Position numbers and translations under genes: made by a program
NCBI GenBank assembly: GCA_011050235.1
Contig: DRGC01000060.1
Coordinates: 1 to 59,025 of the forward strand
DNA: 59,025 nt
From: Phycisphaerae bacterium
Lineage (GTDB): Bacteria > Planctomycetota > Phycisphaerae > SM23-33
Reading direction: 5' to 3'
In this document: piece after piece, positions 1 to 8,963 of the stretch
Position numbering within the stretch: position 1 is the stretch's first letter
How the letters are laid out: each line of letters opens with the position of its first letter
The notes under the pieces: generated by a model
Told to the model about the DNA's origin: nothing
Database searches by the model: none
Seen by the model: only the letters and a program-made list of their open reading frames with translations

Positions 1-233
1 CCATCATGAAGCACAGCTACGGAGCCGCCGGGGTCGGCTTCGAGCTCGGCGATGCCAACGCCGACGGCCTTGTCGACGCCACGGACCTGGCCATCCTGAA
101 AGCCAGCTTCGGCTTCGAAGCCCCGACCGGCGCTGTCCCCGAACCGGCCACCCTTCTCGTCATGGCGGCCGCAGGCCTGGCCCTCCTCCGCCGCAAGTTG
201 AAGATCCCTTCGGGGCGCGGCTATGGAGGATAA
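1..233 (+). CDS. PEP-CTERM protein, C-terminal fragment (cut by window edge)
   Basis: The frame is open from the left edge and stops at TAA 231-233, so only the end of the protein is visible. It carries one dockerin-like Ca-binding loop (GDANADGLVDATDLAILK), a short linker, then the PEP-CTERM signal: VPEPATLLV, a hydrophobic helix and the basic cluster RRKLK. Such proteins are exported by Sec, cut by an exosortase at the tail and displayed in the envelope or matrix. An unusual extension of about ten residues (IPSGRGYGG) follows the basic cluster, where related proteins in this window stop at once. What the missing part binds cannot be told. Confidence 0.8.
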   Translation, partial: IMKHSYGAAGVGFELGDANADGLVDATDLAILKASFGFEAPTGAVPEPATLLVMAAAGLALLRRKLKIPSGRGYGG

Positions 234-560
234 ACGCTCTTGAGACGACACCCGCAGGCCCGCCGGGGAGGGCCGCAGGTCCGCCGTGGTGGATCGTAGA
301 TCCGCCGAAGGCGGAAAGCGCAAGCGAAAGCCCCAAGCCTGACTCGGGGCTCGCCTTAGGCGGAGACATTTGCTGAGGCGAAGCCCGTAGAGCGATCAGG
401 CCATTGACATTGAGCCCAATTGGTGGGAAAATGCTTGCTTGTCCGACGGGGTGCTGAGACTCCCTTGTACGGAAGGGGCCGCTAGTTCGGGCCTTTGGGT
501 GTCGCTCCGTCAGTTCTCTGGACAGGTCGGCGGATGCTGCAGTACAACTCCAGTTGAGGT
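234..560. other. Intergenic region with hairpin repeats
   Basis: No gene is seen. Positions 290-320 hold a copy of the repeat containing CGTAGATCCGCCGAAGGCGG, which also sits at the 3' ends of PEP-CTERM genes near 19.46, 23.92 and 28.78 kb. A hairpin AGCCCC/GGGGCT follows at about 329-351. These could end transcription of the preceding gene, but no clear T-run follows. Confidence 0.5.
404..432 (+). promoter_or_regulatory. Candidate sigma70 promoter for the KAP NTPase gene
   Basis: A perfect -35 TTGACA (404-409) is followed after 17 bases by GAAAAT (427-432), a 4/6 match to the -10 box. It would give a leader of about 120 bases before the ATG at 561. The weak -10 box makes this tentative. Confidence 0.3.
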
Positions 561-3500
561 ATGACGATGGTGAACGAAGAACAAGCAGGCGAAAGGGAAG
601 GCATCATCTTCTCTTTCCTGCCTGACTCCCCAGCCCCTACTGATGAGTTCGGTACGCACCAACGCGTCGCAGACAGTATCGCCAGCGCCGTCAAGACTAA
701 CGCCGAAGGAATGACGATCGGGCTGGCAGGCGAATGGGGAAGCGGCAAGTCATCCGTCATCAGTATGCTCGATAAACTCTGGCAGAAAGAAGATCTCGTC
801 ACCGTGTTCACATTCGATGCGTGGGCACATGAACGCGACTCGTTACGGCGTAGCTTCCTTGAGGAACTCATTACGCATCTCCAGTCAGCCACTTGGCTGG
901 AGAAGATGCCGGGCTCTGGCGAAGGCAGGCTAGCGAGTGATCCTGAAAGTGACGACGAGGACAAGTGCCGCCCGGATATCATGCGGCAAGAACTGCGGCA
1001 CAGGCGCGAACACACCGTAATCACTACCAAGCCCCAGATCACTGGCTTGGGAATCTCCTTTGCGCTTTGTACGTTGTTGATGCCTATCGGAGTGGCCCTC
1101 CTCGCAGCAGGAACGATCACCGGGCCTCGATTCTGGATCGGCCTCCTCCTTGCAGCAGTTTCCCCAGTACTGATGTGTCTAGGGCTTGGCTACCACTACT
1201 GGGCGCGGAAAGAGGGAACCGCCAGCTTCCTAGGTGAGTTCATCGGCAAGTCACGCGACACGACCAGAACCAGTACGCACCGAGGTGTCGATCCGACTTC
1301 GATCGAGTTCCGAGAGTACTACGAGGAGATACTCGAATTGGCTTTTGAGGGGTGCCCTGAGCGTAAGCTCGTCGTTGTCCTCGATAACCTTGACCGCATA
1401 GCGCCCGACATGGCTAAGCTGGCTTGGGCGACAATGCGCACATTCGTGCGCCCGGGATGCGGTGCCGAAAACGATCTTCGAAAGCGCGTTTGGCTGATAG
1501 TGCCCTTCGAGCCGGAGAAGATCAAGGAGCTCTGGGAGGCGAATTCCAAGAGCGACCTGCACCTGGCCAGAACGTTTAAGGAGAAGGCCTTTCAAATCCT
1601 CTACCGCGTTGCGCCACCTTTGACATCTCGCTGGCAGAAGTACTTCAAGGACCTGCTGCGCGAGGCTCTGAAGAATGCGCCCGAAAAGACATTCCATGAC
1701 ATATACCAGATATTTCGCGTGAAAGCCGTTCCTGTGTACGAACGCGGAACGCCAACTCCACGTGAGATGAAGGTGTTCATCAACCGAGTCACAGCGGTCG
1801 CGCAGCAACACGCAGACGTTGCTCTCCAAGAAGTGGCGCTCTACGCGTCTTTGGAGCTTGGAGATATCAAGACCGCCGTCAACGATCTGGCAAATGGGGA
1901 ATTGGAAATGCCGGGGGCAGTCACGGACGTCCTGAGTGACGACTGGCCTAGTGGGCTGGCAGCAATCCATTTTGGAGTCGAGAGGGACGATGCAAATGAA
2001 GTTCTCTTGCGACCTCGCATTCAGGAGATTCTGGCCACCGGTAACGCCGCAGACCTAGCGAAGCTCCTTAATGAGACTGGTGGCCCGGAGAGCTTCAACA
2101 CACACGTGCAGGATAGCGCAAAGGACCTTGACTTCACGGGAGTTCTCCAGGCCAGCAGAGCGCTGCGAGACCAAAAGCCCGGGGCCGCCTTAATCCATGT
2201 ATCGCGAGCGGCGCAACGACTGGCCGGTCGTTTGTCGACGATGCATGATGGTCCTTGGGGCTTGGAGGACACGCTCACGCCAGATGATGCCCACGCGGTC
2301 GTCGGCTTGCTTGAGTTCAATCCCGGAATACGCCACAGCATCTCGCACTTTCTGTCTCTAACGGTACCGGACGAAAACGCGGATATGGAATCCCTGTTGA
2401 GCGAGTGGGTCCCAGCAGCAACAGTGATTGTGAATCACCTGAGCGAGGGGCCCGCGTTCCGTGGCATTAGCATCTCCCTGCCGGACGCAGATAGCTATCT
2501 CACCCTCCTGGGCATTCTGTCCAAGGACCCAGTCAATAGGAAGCTGATCAAGTACTTCGGGCCAGCCGACGAGAAGAAGGATGAGTACCGGGAGCATGTG
2601 CTTAACCGGATACGAAACGGCGCAATCACTGATGACGACGCCTACATTCTGGACGGACTCATCGACATGCCGGGCTGGGATCGGCAGGAAATCACTTCCC
2701 AGGTGGCGATGGCCGTGAAATCCGGCGTGTCGCAGGGCGTCCCAGACGCAATACTTTCTGGCTGCGGCTTCCTTCTCGAACGGAGATCCGACGCCGAGCA
2801 CGGATATCTCTTTGCTGCAGCACTACAAGAATACGGGGTAAGTCTGCAACTACGCTCGGCACTGGCTCAACATCATGCAACTCCCGAGCTAGCAGCTCTT
2901 TGCGCGGCGTTGCTGACTCTCTACAACCCGAGGCTCGATCTCCCGGAAGGCCAAGAGAGCGAGGAAGGCCGTCCACAATTCGATCTTGTCTTTGACCAAC
3001 CAGCCGACCTTGTTGTGAAGGCAATGGCTGCATTGTGCATCAAATACAATCTCGCCTCCGAGTTCCTTGTGACCGTTTCACGAGAAGAATGGCAAGATGA
3101 GACGCTGGTTTCTGAGTTGCTCCGTGAACTTGTCTCTCGGGACAGCAACGCACAGGTCCTCACGTCGGACGTCTTCATGGGGCACCATGCTCTCCTGAAG
3201 ACCGCCCTGGACGTCGAAGCCGAGGAACAAGATGAAGAAGGGACGTCCCCCTACGTAACACTCACCGAACGCCTGCTGGCAGCCGACCTGCTCGCAAAGC
3301 TAGAAACTGCTCCTGCAGACATTCAGCTCATGCCGGCCTATTACAGGGCCATTCGCCATGACGGCAAGAGCCCCTGTCTGGCAGGCAAGCTTCAGGACTT
3401 CCTTCACACTCTCGACGAGAGCCAGTGGTCCAACGCATTGCAGGAAGACATGTGGACACTCGACGTTCTTCTGCAACTTCGCGATGATGGCTGGTCTCCC

Positions 3501-4139
3501 AATCTGGGCCGAAAATTCGCCAACGCTCTGGTGGCACATGCAAAGAACATGATCGACGGTTCTGCCGGGCCTCCTGCTCTCGTTAGTGGCGACTTGTCAG
3601 ATCTGATTGACTGTATAGCCCACTATGAAAGGAAGCCGTTCCGGCGAAAGCTGGTTGATGACATTTTGACCAACGGAAGCTCATCTATCTTGCCGTTGCT
3701 GCGAAGCTATGGTGGCGAGCTTCACGAAGCCGTCGGACAGGAACTCGTCGCCCCCGCGGGCGCCCGAAGGACTGCCGTCAAAGACGCGATGGCCCACCTT
3801 GCCAACCCGGAACTCCCAGAGCAAGAGCGTTGGATTGTTCATGTGCTGGCCTCGTACGTTGATGCTATCGACCTTTCAAAGGAAGAGACCCAGCGTTTCC
3901 ATGACCGCCTGCACGACCCCCTTCGCAAAATGCTTGTGACGACCAATCAGAGCGACCCCGACACACCCACTGAGAAATCTGTGGACGAAGAGCACCGCCC
4001 ACAGATTGAGCGTCTCGCGGAAATGCTCGGCGTGGATGTCAGCGAGGGGACTTACGAGCCTGACCAGCAATCCGGGGCCGCAGAGGAAGCCGAAAAGCCT
4101 ACCGGGGAGGTAGACCCGGCCGAGACCGCAGAGGGGTGA
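561..4139 (+). CDS. KAP-family P-loop NTPase with two inserted membrane helices (probable phage defence)
   Basis: Protein of 1192 residues. Walker A is GEWGSGKSS at residues 57-65 and Walker B is LVVVLDNLDR at about 270-279, with two hydrophobic helices between them at about 158-180 and 186-208. A membrane insertion between Walker A and B is the hallmark of KAP NTPases. The remaining 800 or so residues are helical, unrecognised and end in an acidic tail. Single-gene membrane KAP NTPases (Tmn type) and KAP subunits of other systems act in phage defence; the role here is inferred from that. It stands alone, convergent with the phosphatase gene at 4487. Its antisense strand lacks a long open frame, unlike the downstream GC-rich genes, which suggests different base composition and transfer. 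The ATG at 561 has a weak GAGG upstream; 570 is an alternative start. Confidence 0.85.
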   Translation: MTMVNEEQAGEREGIIFSFLPDSPAPTDEFGTHQRVADSIASAVKTNAEGMTIGLAGEWGSGKSSVISMLDKLWQKEDLVTVFTFDAWAHERDSLRRSFLEELITHLQSATWLEKMPGSGEGRLASDPESDDEDKCRPDIMRQELRHRREHTVITTKPQITGLGISFALCTLLMPIGVALLAAGTITGPRFWIGLLLAAVSPVLMCLGLGYHYWARKEGTASFLGEFIGKSRDTTRTSTHRGVDPTSIEFREYYEEILELAFEGCPERKLVVVLDNLDRIAPDMAKLAWATMRTFVRPGCGAENDLRKRVWLIVPFEPEKIKELWEANSKSDLHLARTFKEKAFQILYRVAPPLTSRWQKYFKDLLREALKNAPEKTFHDIYQIFRVKAVPVYERGTPTPREMKVFINRVTAVAQQHADVALQEVALYASLELGDIKTAVNDLANGELEMPGAVTDVLSDDWPSGLAAIHFGVERDDANEVLLRPRIQEILATGNAADLAKLLNETGGPESFNTHVQDSAKDLDFTGVLQASRALRDQKPGAALIHVSRAAQRLAGRLSTMHDGPWGLEDTLTPDDAHAVVGLLEFNPGIRHSISHFLSLTVPDENADMESLLSEWVPAATVIVNHLSEGPAFRGISISLPDADSYLTLLGILSKDPVNRKLIKYFGPADEKKDEYREHVLNRIRNGAITDDDAYILDGLIDMPGWDRQEITSQVAMAVKSGVSQGVPDAILSGCGFLLERRSDAEHGYLFAAALQEYGVSLQLRSALAQHHATPELAALCAALLTLYNPRLDLPEGQESEEGRPQFDLVFDQPADLVVKAMAALCIKYNLASEFLVTVSREEWQDETLVSELLRELVSRDSNAQVLTSDVFMGHHALLKTALDVEAEEQDEEGTSPYVTLTERLLAADLLAKLETAPADIQLMPAYYRAIRHDGKSPCLAGKLQDFLHTLDESQWSNALQEDMWTLDVLLQLRDDGWSPNLGRKFANALVAHAKNMIDGSAGPPALVSGDLSDLIDCIAHYERKPFRRKLVDDILTNGSSSILPLLRSYGGELHEAVGQELVAPAGARRTAVKDAMAHLANPELPEQERWIVHVLASYVDAIDLSKEETQRFHDRLHDPLRKMLVTTNQSDPDTPTEKSVDEEHRPQIERLAEMLGVDVSEGTYEPDQQSGAAEEAEKPTGEVDPAETAEG

Positions 4140-4486
4140 GCTGATCAGAGTCGCCAAGCCCCCCCCCGCTGTTTCTGCGGTTCAATCGAGCCCGAGAAGG
4201 GACGCCGTTCGAGCGCCCCAACAAGGGATGCCCTTCGGTCACCCCGAAAAGGGACGCCCTTTGGACGCATTCGGTCGATCGAGCTTTGCTCGACCTTACA
4301 CGCCGAGTTCCGCTCGGCCCCGCACCTCAAGCCTCAAACCGTCGGTCGGGCAGAGCCCGACCTTACTGCCGAACTTCGTTCGGCCTTGGACCCCTACGGG
4401 ATGCCCTGCGGGCAATTGCAACTTGGTCCCCTAAGGTACGGCCGAAGGCCGTGAAATCTCAAGCCTCAAGCCCCAAACCTCAAACC
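4140..4486. repeat. Intergenic hairpin-repeat cluster between two convergent genes
   Basis: No gene. The region is a string of short hairpins: AAGGGATGCCCTT-like units at 4196-4262, a GAGC/GCTC unit with CGACCTTAC at about 4272-4302, GGTCGGGC/GCCCGACCTTAC at about 4341-4368, GAACTTCGTTC at about 4373-4383, then iterated CCTCAAGCC/CCTCAAACC at 4450-4495. The first hairpin types match the family found at 14.8-19.4 kb. It separates a plus-strand and a minus-strand gene and could act as a two-way terminator. Confidence 0.6.
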
Positions 4487-6172
4487 TCAAGCCCCGCTGC
4501 GGGCGATTGCTAGAACCGTGGTGTCGTCTTGGGGGCCTAGGGGTTTGCGGAAGTCTTTGGCGCCGGCGGCGACGGACTTGATCAGGTCGTCGATCGGCTC
4601 GGCTGAGCGGGCGGTGGCCAGTTCGATCAGGCGGTCGTCGCCGAACTGGTCGCCGTCGGGGTTGGCGCTTTCGGTGATGCCGTCGGTGACGGCCAGGATC
4701 GTCGTGCCCGCCGGCAGCGTGTGACGGTCGGCGGTGAACTCGATCTCCAGGACGCCAATGGGCGGGTTGGTCGGCGTGCCGAGTTCTTCGGCCGGCTTCC
4801 CGGCGGCGACCAGCAGCGGGAGCAGGTGGCCGGCGTTGACGAACTCGATCTCGCCCGAGCCCGGGTCCAGGATCCCGGCGATCAGCGTGACGAACATCTC
4901 CTCGGGGGTGTGGTCGACGAGGTGGGTGTTGAGTGCGTTGACGGCTTCGGCGATGTTGCTGCAGAAGTTCATCATCGTGCGGAGCGCCCCGTGCAGCGTG
5001 GCCATCACCAGCGCGGCGGGCAGGCCCTTGCCGGTGACATCGCCGATCGCCCACGCCAGCCGCCCGTCGGGCAGCGTCCAGATATCGCAGTAGTCGCCGC
5101 CGACCCACATGGCGGGCTCATAGAGAACGGCCACGTCGATGCCGTCGGTCTTGGTGTGCGCCGGCGGGGTCAGGCGGAGCTGGATCTCGCGGGCGAACTC
5201 GAGCTGGCGGTCGAGGATCGCGCGCTCGGCGCGGGCCTGGGCCAGCAGCAGCCCCTTGCGTGCGAAGTTGGCCTGGCGGGCGACGGCCTGGACGTAGTCC
5301 AGCAGCGACTCGCTGCTCTGCTCGGCGGGGATGTCGAGGTAGAGCACCTCGATGCCGCCGGCGACCTCGCCCATCGGAGCGGCCAGGACCGCCCGCGGCT
5401 TGCGGGCGTCGACGACGGTCAGCTCCATCTGCTCGCCGTCGTCGCGGGCGGCGCCGGCCATCACGGCGGCCGACGTCGTCCGGACGGCCTCGAGCACGCG
5501 ACGCGAGACGTGCATGCTCAGGTCGTGAGGCGCGGCGTCCGGCGTCTGCCCGCCGGCGCTGAACGCCAGCGTCTCGGGCGATTCGGGCAGCGGCTCGCCG
5601 ACGGCCGGCAGGCGAAGGACCATGGCGACGGCCTCGGCGCCCGAGGCCATCTGGCGGCAGATCCACGGGTGCAACTGCTCGGCCTCGGAGAGGGAGACGA
5701 GGTGTTCGGTCATCTCGTTGAGCTGCTTGAGCCGGTCGCTGGAGAGCGTCTCGTCGCGTTGGGCTTTGCTGAGCAGCTCGGCGCCGCTGAGGCTGTCGTC
5801 GATCAGCGTGGCGTGGGCGGCGAACTCCGACGCCGGCGACGGCGCCTGGATGGTCTGCTGATCTTCGATCGTCAGCTCGAACGGGCCGATGGTGATATGC
5901 TGGCCGGGCGGGACGGCCTGGGCGGTGACCTTGCGGTCGCCGAGCCAGACGCCGTTGTGGCTGTCGAGGTCTTCGATGATCCACCGCCCGAACGGGTCGC
6001 GATACAGGCGGGCGTGGCGGCGCGAGATCGCCGCGTCGGCCAGGACGATGTCGCAGCCCTTGTGGCGGCCGATCGTCATGCCCTCGGGGTCGATGACGAC
6101 GGTCTCGGCGTAATCCTGCGATTGGATGGACAGCGTGGTGTCGAACATGGTTTTTGGGGCGTCGGCGTTCAC
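4487..6172 (-). CDS. FHA-domain PP2C/SpoIIE-type protein phosphatase
   Basis: Protein of 561 residues. Residues about 10-110 form an FHA phosphothreonine-binding domain (MTIGRHKGCDIVL, SRRHARL, SHNGVWLGDR). A GAF-like sensor region follows at about 140-315. The C-terminal 220 residues are a SpoIIE/RsbU phosphatase with the metal-binding motifs VGGDYCD and GDVTGKGLPAAL, then LVTLIAG-like and AVTDGITES segments. Such enzymes dephosphorylate STAS anti-sigma antagonists. The gene lies 21 bases downstream of the Ser/Thr kinase gene, so the two are probably cotranscribed and the FHA domain may dock to the phosphorylated kinase. The start used is GTG at 6172; ATG at 6148 is equally possible because neither has a clear ribosome binding site. 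Confidence 0.9.
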   Translation of the reverse strand: MNADAPKTMFDTTLSIQSQDYAETVVIDPEGMTIGRHKGCDIVLADAAISRRHARLYRDPFGRWIIEDLDSHNGVWLGDRKVTAQAVPPGQHITIGPFELTIEDQQTIQAPSPASEFAAHATLIDDSLSGAELLSKAQRDETLSSDRLKQLNEMTEHLVSLSEAEQLHPWICRQMASGAEAVAMVLRLPAVGEPLPESPETLAFSAGGQTPDAAPHDLSMHVSRRVLEAVRTTSAAVMAGAARDDGEQMELTVVDARKPRAVLAAPMGEVAGGIEVLYLDIPAEQSSESLLDYVQAVARQANFARKGLLLAQARAERAILDRQLEFAREIQLRLTPPAHTKTDGIDVAVLYEPAMWVGGDYCDIWTLPDGRLAWAIGDVTGKGLPAALVMATLHGALRTMMNFCSNIAEAVNALNTHLVDHTPEEMFVTLIAGILDPGSGEIEFVNAGHLLPLLVAAGKPAEELGTPTNPPIGVLEIEFTADRHTLPAGTTILAVTDGITESANPDGDQFGDDRLIELATARSAEPIDDLIKSVAAGAKDFRKPLGPQDDTTVLAIARSGA

Positions 6173-6193
6173 GTCGATGTTTTCGTTACGGTC

Positions 6194-8710
6194 TTATGGC
6201 GTCGCGGGCTTGGCGGTCGGCTGGCCGGCGTTGGTCTCGAAAAGGTAGACGGTCTGCATCGTACTGGACGTCGCGACGATCCGCCCGTCCGAGATACTGG
6301 CGAAGGCGGCGAAGTTGTCCCCCCGCTGCCCGTCGTCGGGCACGATCTTCCGGATCGGGCGCCACTGCCCGTCGGCATCGGCGGCGAACAGATAGGCGCG
6401 GCCGTGCTTGAACTCGCCGTCGCCCTGCGAGGTGACCAGCGCCACCGAGCCGTCGATGTCGACGTGGTTGCCGAACATGTCGTCCTCGGACGCGTCGGGG
6501 CTGGTCAGGCGGGCGATCTGATCGCCGGTGCGGGCGTCGAACAGGAAGACGGCGCCCGAGCGGACGGCATAGCCCGTGCCGTCGCCGTCATGGCCGACGA
6601 TAACGATATCGCCCGCGACGGCCACGTCGTAGCCGACGGCTGTGTCGCGCATGTCCGACGACGCCAGCTTGGCCGTCTGCGTCCAGACCTCGCCCTCCCC
6701 CTCGCGGAAGACATACGCCGCGCCCTGGCCCGCGGAATCGAGCGCGGGCGCGCCGATGACGACGGTCTTGCCGGCGACGGCTGTCACGAAGCCGAACACC
6801 TCGCCGTCCTTGGGCCTGCGGGGCATCAGCTTGGCGACCTGCCGCCACGAGTCGCCGCCATCACTGCGGAAGATATAGGCCACCCCCATGCGGGGCTCGC
6901 GCGGCTTGCGCTTGCGGTCTTTGTTCTTACCCGATGCGCCGACGACGATGGTGTTTCCTTCGATGGCGACGGAGGCGCCGAACCAGTCGTTGGACAGCCG
7001 GTCGGCGGCCGTCAGCTTCGTGACGAACCGCCACTGCCCGTCGCCGGCGTCACGAAAGACGCTCACCGACCCGGCCCCTTCGTCATCGAAGGCCGACCCC
7101 ACGACGATCGTCGAGCCGTCAGTGGCCACATAGCCGCCGAACTGGTCGCGGGGCGATCGGTCGTCGCCGGTGAGTTCGGCTGCGAGCTTGCCCGTCTGCA
7201 CGTCGTAGACGAACACCTTGCCCCGTCGGCCGTCGGCATAGGGAGCGCCGACGACGGCGACCTTCTCGCCGATGGCCGGGTGGCGGCCGAAGCGGCCCTC
7301 CCCGCCGTGCGGGGGTGTGATCCGGTGGGTCTGTTGAACCACAATCGCCGCGGCAACCGGTTCGATGACCGGCGGGGTGTCTGGTGGGGTGTCCGGCGGC
7401 GTGTCGGGCGGAGTATCCGGCGGAGTGTCCGGGGGCATCGTGGGGTCGGCGGTCACCTTCGCCGGCTTTACCTCGGTGCGCGGGGTGGTCGGCTCGGGCC
7501 ACAGATACTTCGGCCCCAGCAGCAGCGTCGCCCCCCCACCGGCCAGCAGCAGCAGAACGATGACAATCGCCGGCGCGCGGCTGCGCTTGGGCTGGGGCAG
7601 CGGCCTGAACGCCGGCCTCGCCGCCGGCGCCGCGCGGGCGGCGACGCCGCTATCCAGATCGTCCAGCGCCTCCTGACAGCTCTGATAGCGCCGCGCGGGC
7701 TCGACGGCCAGCATCTTCAGGATCACCCGATCCAGGTACGGCGGCACGTTGGGCACGATCCGGCTGGGCGGCGTGGGGGTCTGCTGATTGAACGCCAGGG
7801 CCAATTGCTGGCGATTGACCGCGTGGTACGGCAGTTGGGCCGTCAACGCGAAGTAGAGCGTCGCGCCGAGCGAGAAGATGTCGCTGCGGGCGTCCATTCG
7901 CCCGCCGAGGTTCTGCTCGGGCGACATAAACGCGGGCGTGCCGAGCGAGGTGACCTCCTGCGTCATCGTCACCTCAGCCAGCGTGCCGGTGACGTCCTGG
8001 GCGATGCCGAAATCCGCCACGCGAACGCGCTGGCCGCTCTCCTCGAGCATGATGTTCGCCGGCTTGACGTCGCGGTGGACGATGTTCTGTTGGTGCGCGT
8101 GCCGCAGGGCGCCGAGCGACTGGCGGGCGATGCGGACGACCTGGTCCGGCGGAAAGACGCCGTCGTCGTCGACCTTGCTCTTGATGTTGCCGCCGGCGAC
8201 GAACTCCATGGTGAAGTACCGCGGCGGGTCGGCGCGGTCGATGTGGAAAACGGGCACGATGTTCGGGTGGCGAAGGTTGGCCGCCAGGATCGCCTCGCGA
8301 CGGAACCGCTTGGCCGCCGCCGGATTCGACGCGATCGCCGGGCTCAGCACCTTGAGCGCCACCATGCGGCGAAGCGATTTCTCGAACGCCTTGTGCACCA
8401 CGCCCATGCCGCCGCGGCCGATCTCCTCGACCAGCTCGAACCCCTCGTCCTTAAGACGGTCAACCACCTCCAGCGACGGGTCCGCCGGAAGCGGCACAGC
8501 CTTCTGCCCGGACGTATCCACCGTCGGCATATCCTCCGACAGCATGTCAGCCCCCCCAGCAGGCTGATCGCTTGGCGCACCGCCCTCCCCATTGGGCTGG
8601 CCTTTTTCGTCTGCTGGCGCGTCGCTCGGCTGATCGCCGTTGGGCGGCCCGTTACCGGGCCCATCGCCTCTCACGTCGCCGGAATAGCCGGAATCGTCGC
8701 CTTCCTTCAT
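6194..8710 (-). CDS. Transmembrane Ser/Thr protein kinase with extracytoplasmic FG-GAP beta-propeller
   Basis: Protein of 838 residues. After a disordered acidic N-terminus come the kinase motifs: glycine loop GRGGMG (98-103), catalytic Lys120 in VALK, HRDVKPAN (212-219), DFG (233-235) and SPE (263-265). A membrane helix follows at about 379-399, then a PPDT repeat spacer (about 426-451) and about seven FG-GAP-like blades (for example WFGASVAIEGNTIVVGA) outside the membrane. This is a receptor-type Hanks kinase: the propeller would sense a ligand or surface and signal inward. The ATG at 8710 has CAGGA upstream. It forms a pair with the FHA-phosphatase just downstream. The strand opposite holds a very long open frame, an effect of high third-position GC. 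Confidence 0.93.
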   Translation of the reverse strand: MKEGDDSGYSGDVRGDGPGNGPPNGDQPSDAPADEKGQPNGEGGAPSDQPAGGADMLSEDMPTVDTSGQKAVPLPADPSLEVVDRLKDEGFELVEEIGRGGMGVVHKAFEKSLRRMVALKVLSPAIASNPAAAKRFRREAILAANLRHPNIVPVFHIDRADPPRYFTMEFVAGGNIKSKVDDDGVFPPDQVVRIARQSLGALRHAHQQNIVHRDVKPANIMLEESGQRVRVADFGIAQDVTGTLAEVTMTQEVTSLGTPAFMSPEQNLGGRMDARSDIFSLGATLYFALTAQLPYHAVNRQQLALAFNQQTPTPPSRIVPNVPPYLDRVILKMLAVEPARRYQSCQEALDDLDSGVAARAAPAARPAFRPLPQPKRSRAPAIVIVLLLLAGGGATLLLGPKYLWPEPTTPRTEVKPAKVTADPTMPPDTPPDTPPDTPPDTPPDTPPVIEPVAAAIVVQQTHRITPPHGGEGRFGRHPAIGEKVAVVGAPYADGRRGKVFVYDVQTGKLAAELTGDDRSPRDQFGGYVATDGSTIVVGSAFDDEGAGSVSVFRDAGDGQWRFVTKLTAADRLSNDWFGASVAIEGNTIVVGASGKNKDRKRKPREPRMGVAYIFRSDGGDSWRQVAKLMPRRPKDGEVFGFVTAVAGKTVVIGAPALDSAGQGAAYVFREGEGEVWTQTAKLASSDMRDTAVGYDVAVAGDIVIVGHDGDGTGYAVRSGAVFLFDARTGDQIARLTSPDASEDDMFGNHVDIDGSVALVTSQGDGEFKHGRAYLFAADADGQWRPIRKIVPDDGQRGDNFAAFASISDGRIVATSSTMQTVYLFETNAGQPTAKPATP

Positions 8711-8860
8711 CTAATCCTGTTCCACGTACATCACCGATGTGTGTATCGATCCATGACCCAGCCAAACCGCCGGCCGTTCCCGAACAGGGACCCGTTGGGC
8801 CGTGGCCTCCGCCCCATTCTAACGCCGTCCCCAACACGATGTAAAGCAAACCCGCCCCCG

Positions 8861-8908
8861 CCCAGGAGCAAGCTCCTGGGTTATCATCATGCGTCCCTAC
8901 CGGGACGC
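8861..8908. repeat. Two tandem perfect hairpins downstream of the helicase gene
   Basis: CCCAGGAGC-AA-GCTCCTGGG at 8861-8880 and GCGTCCC-TACC-GGGACGC at 8891-8908. The first hairpin and the following TATCATC recur at 15296-15323. There is no T-run, so this is a repeat element that may also stop transcription of the helicase operon. Confidence 0.55.
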
Positions 8909-8963
8909 TTCCCGATTTCCCGGGTTGCCGCTGTCGCTGACGACATACGGACAACACTGGTCA

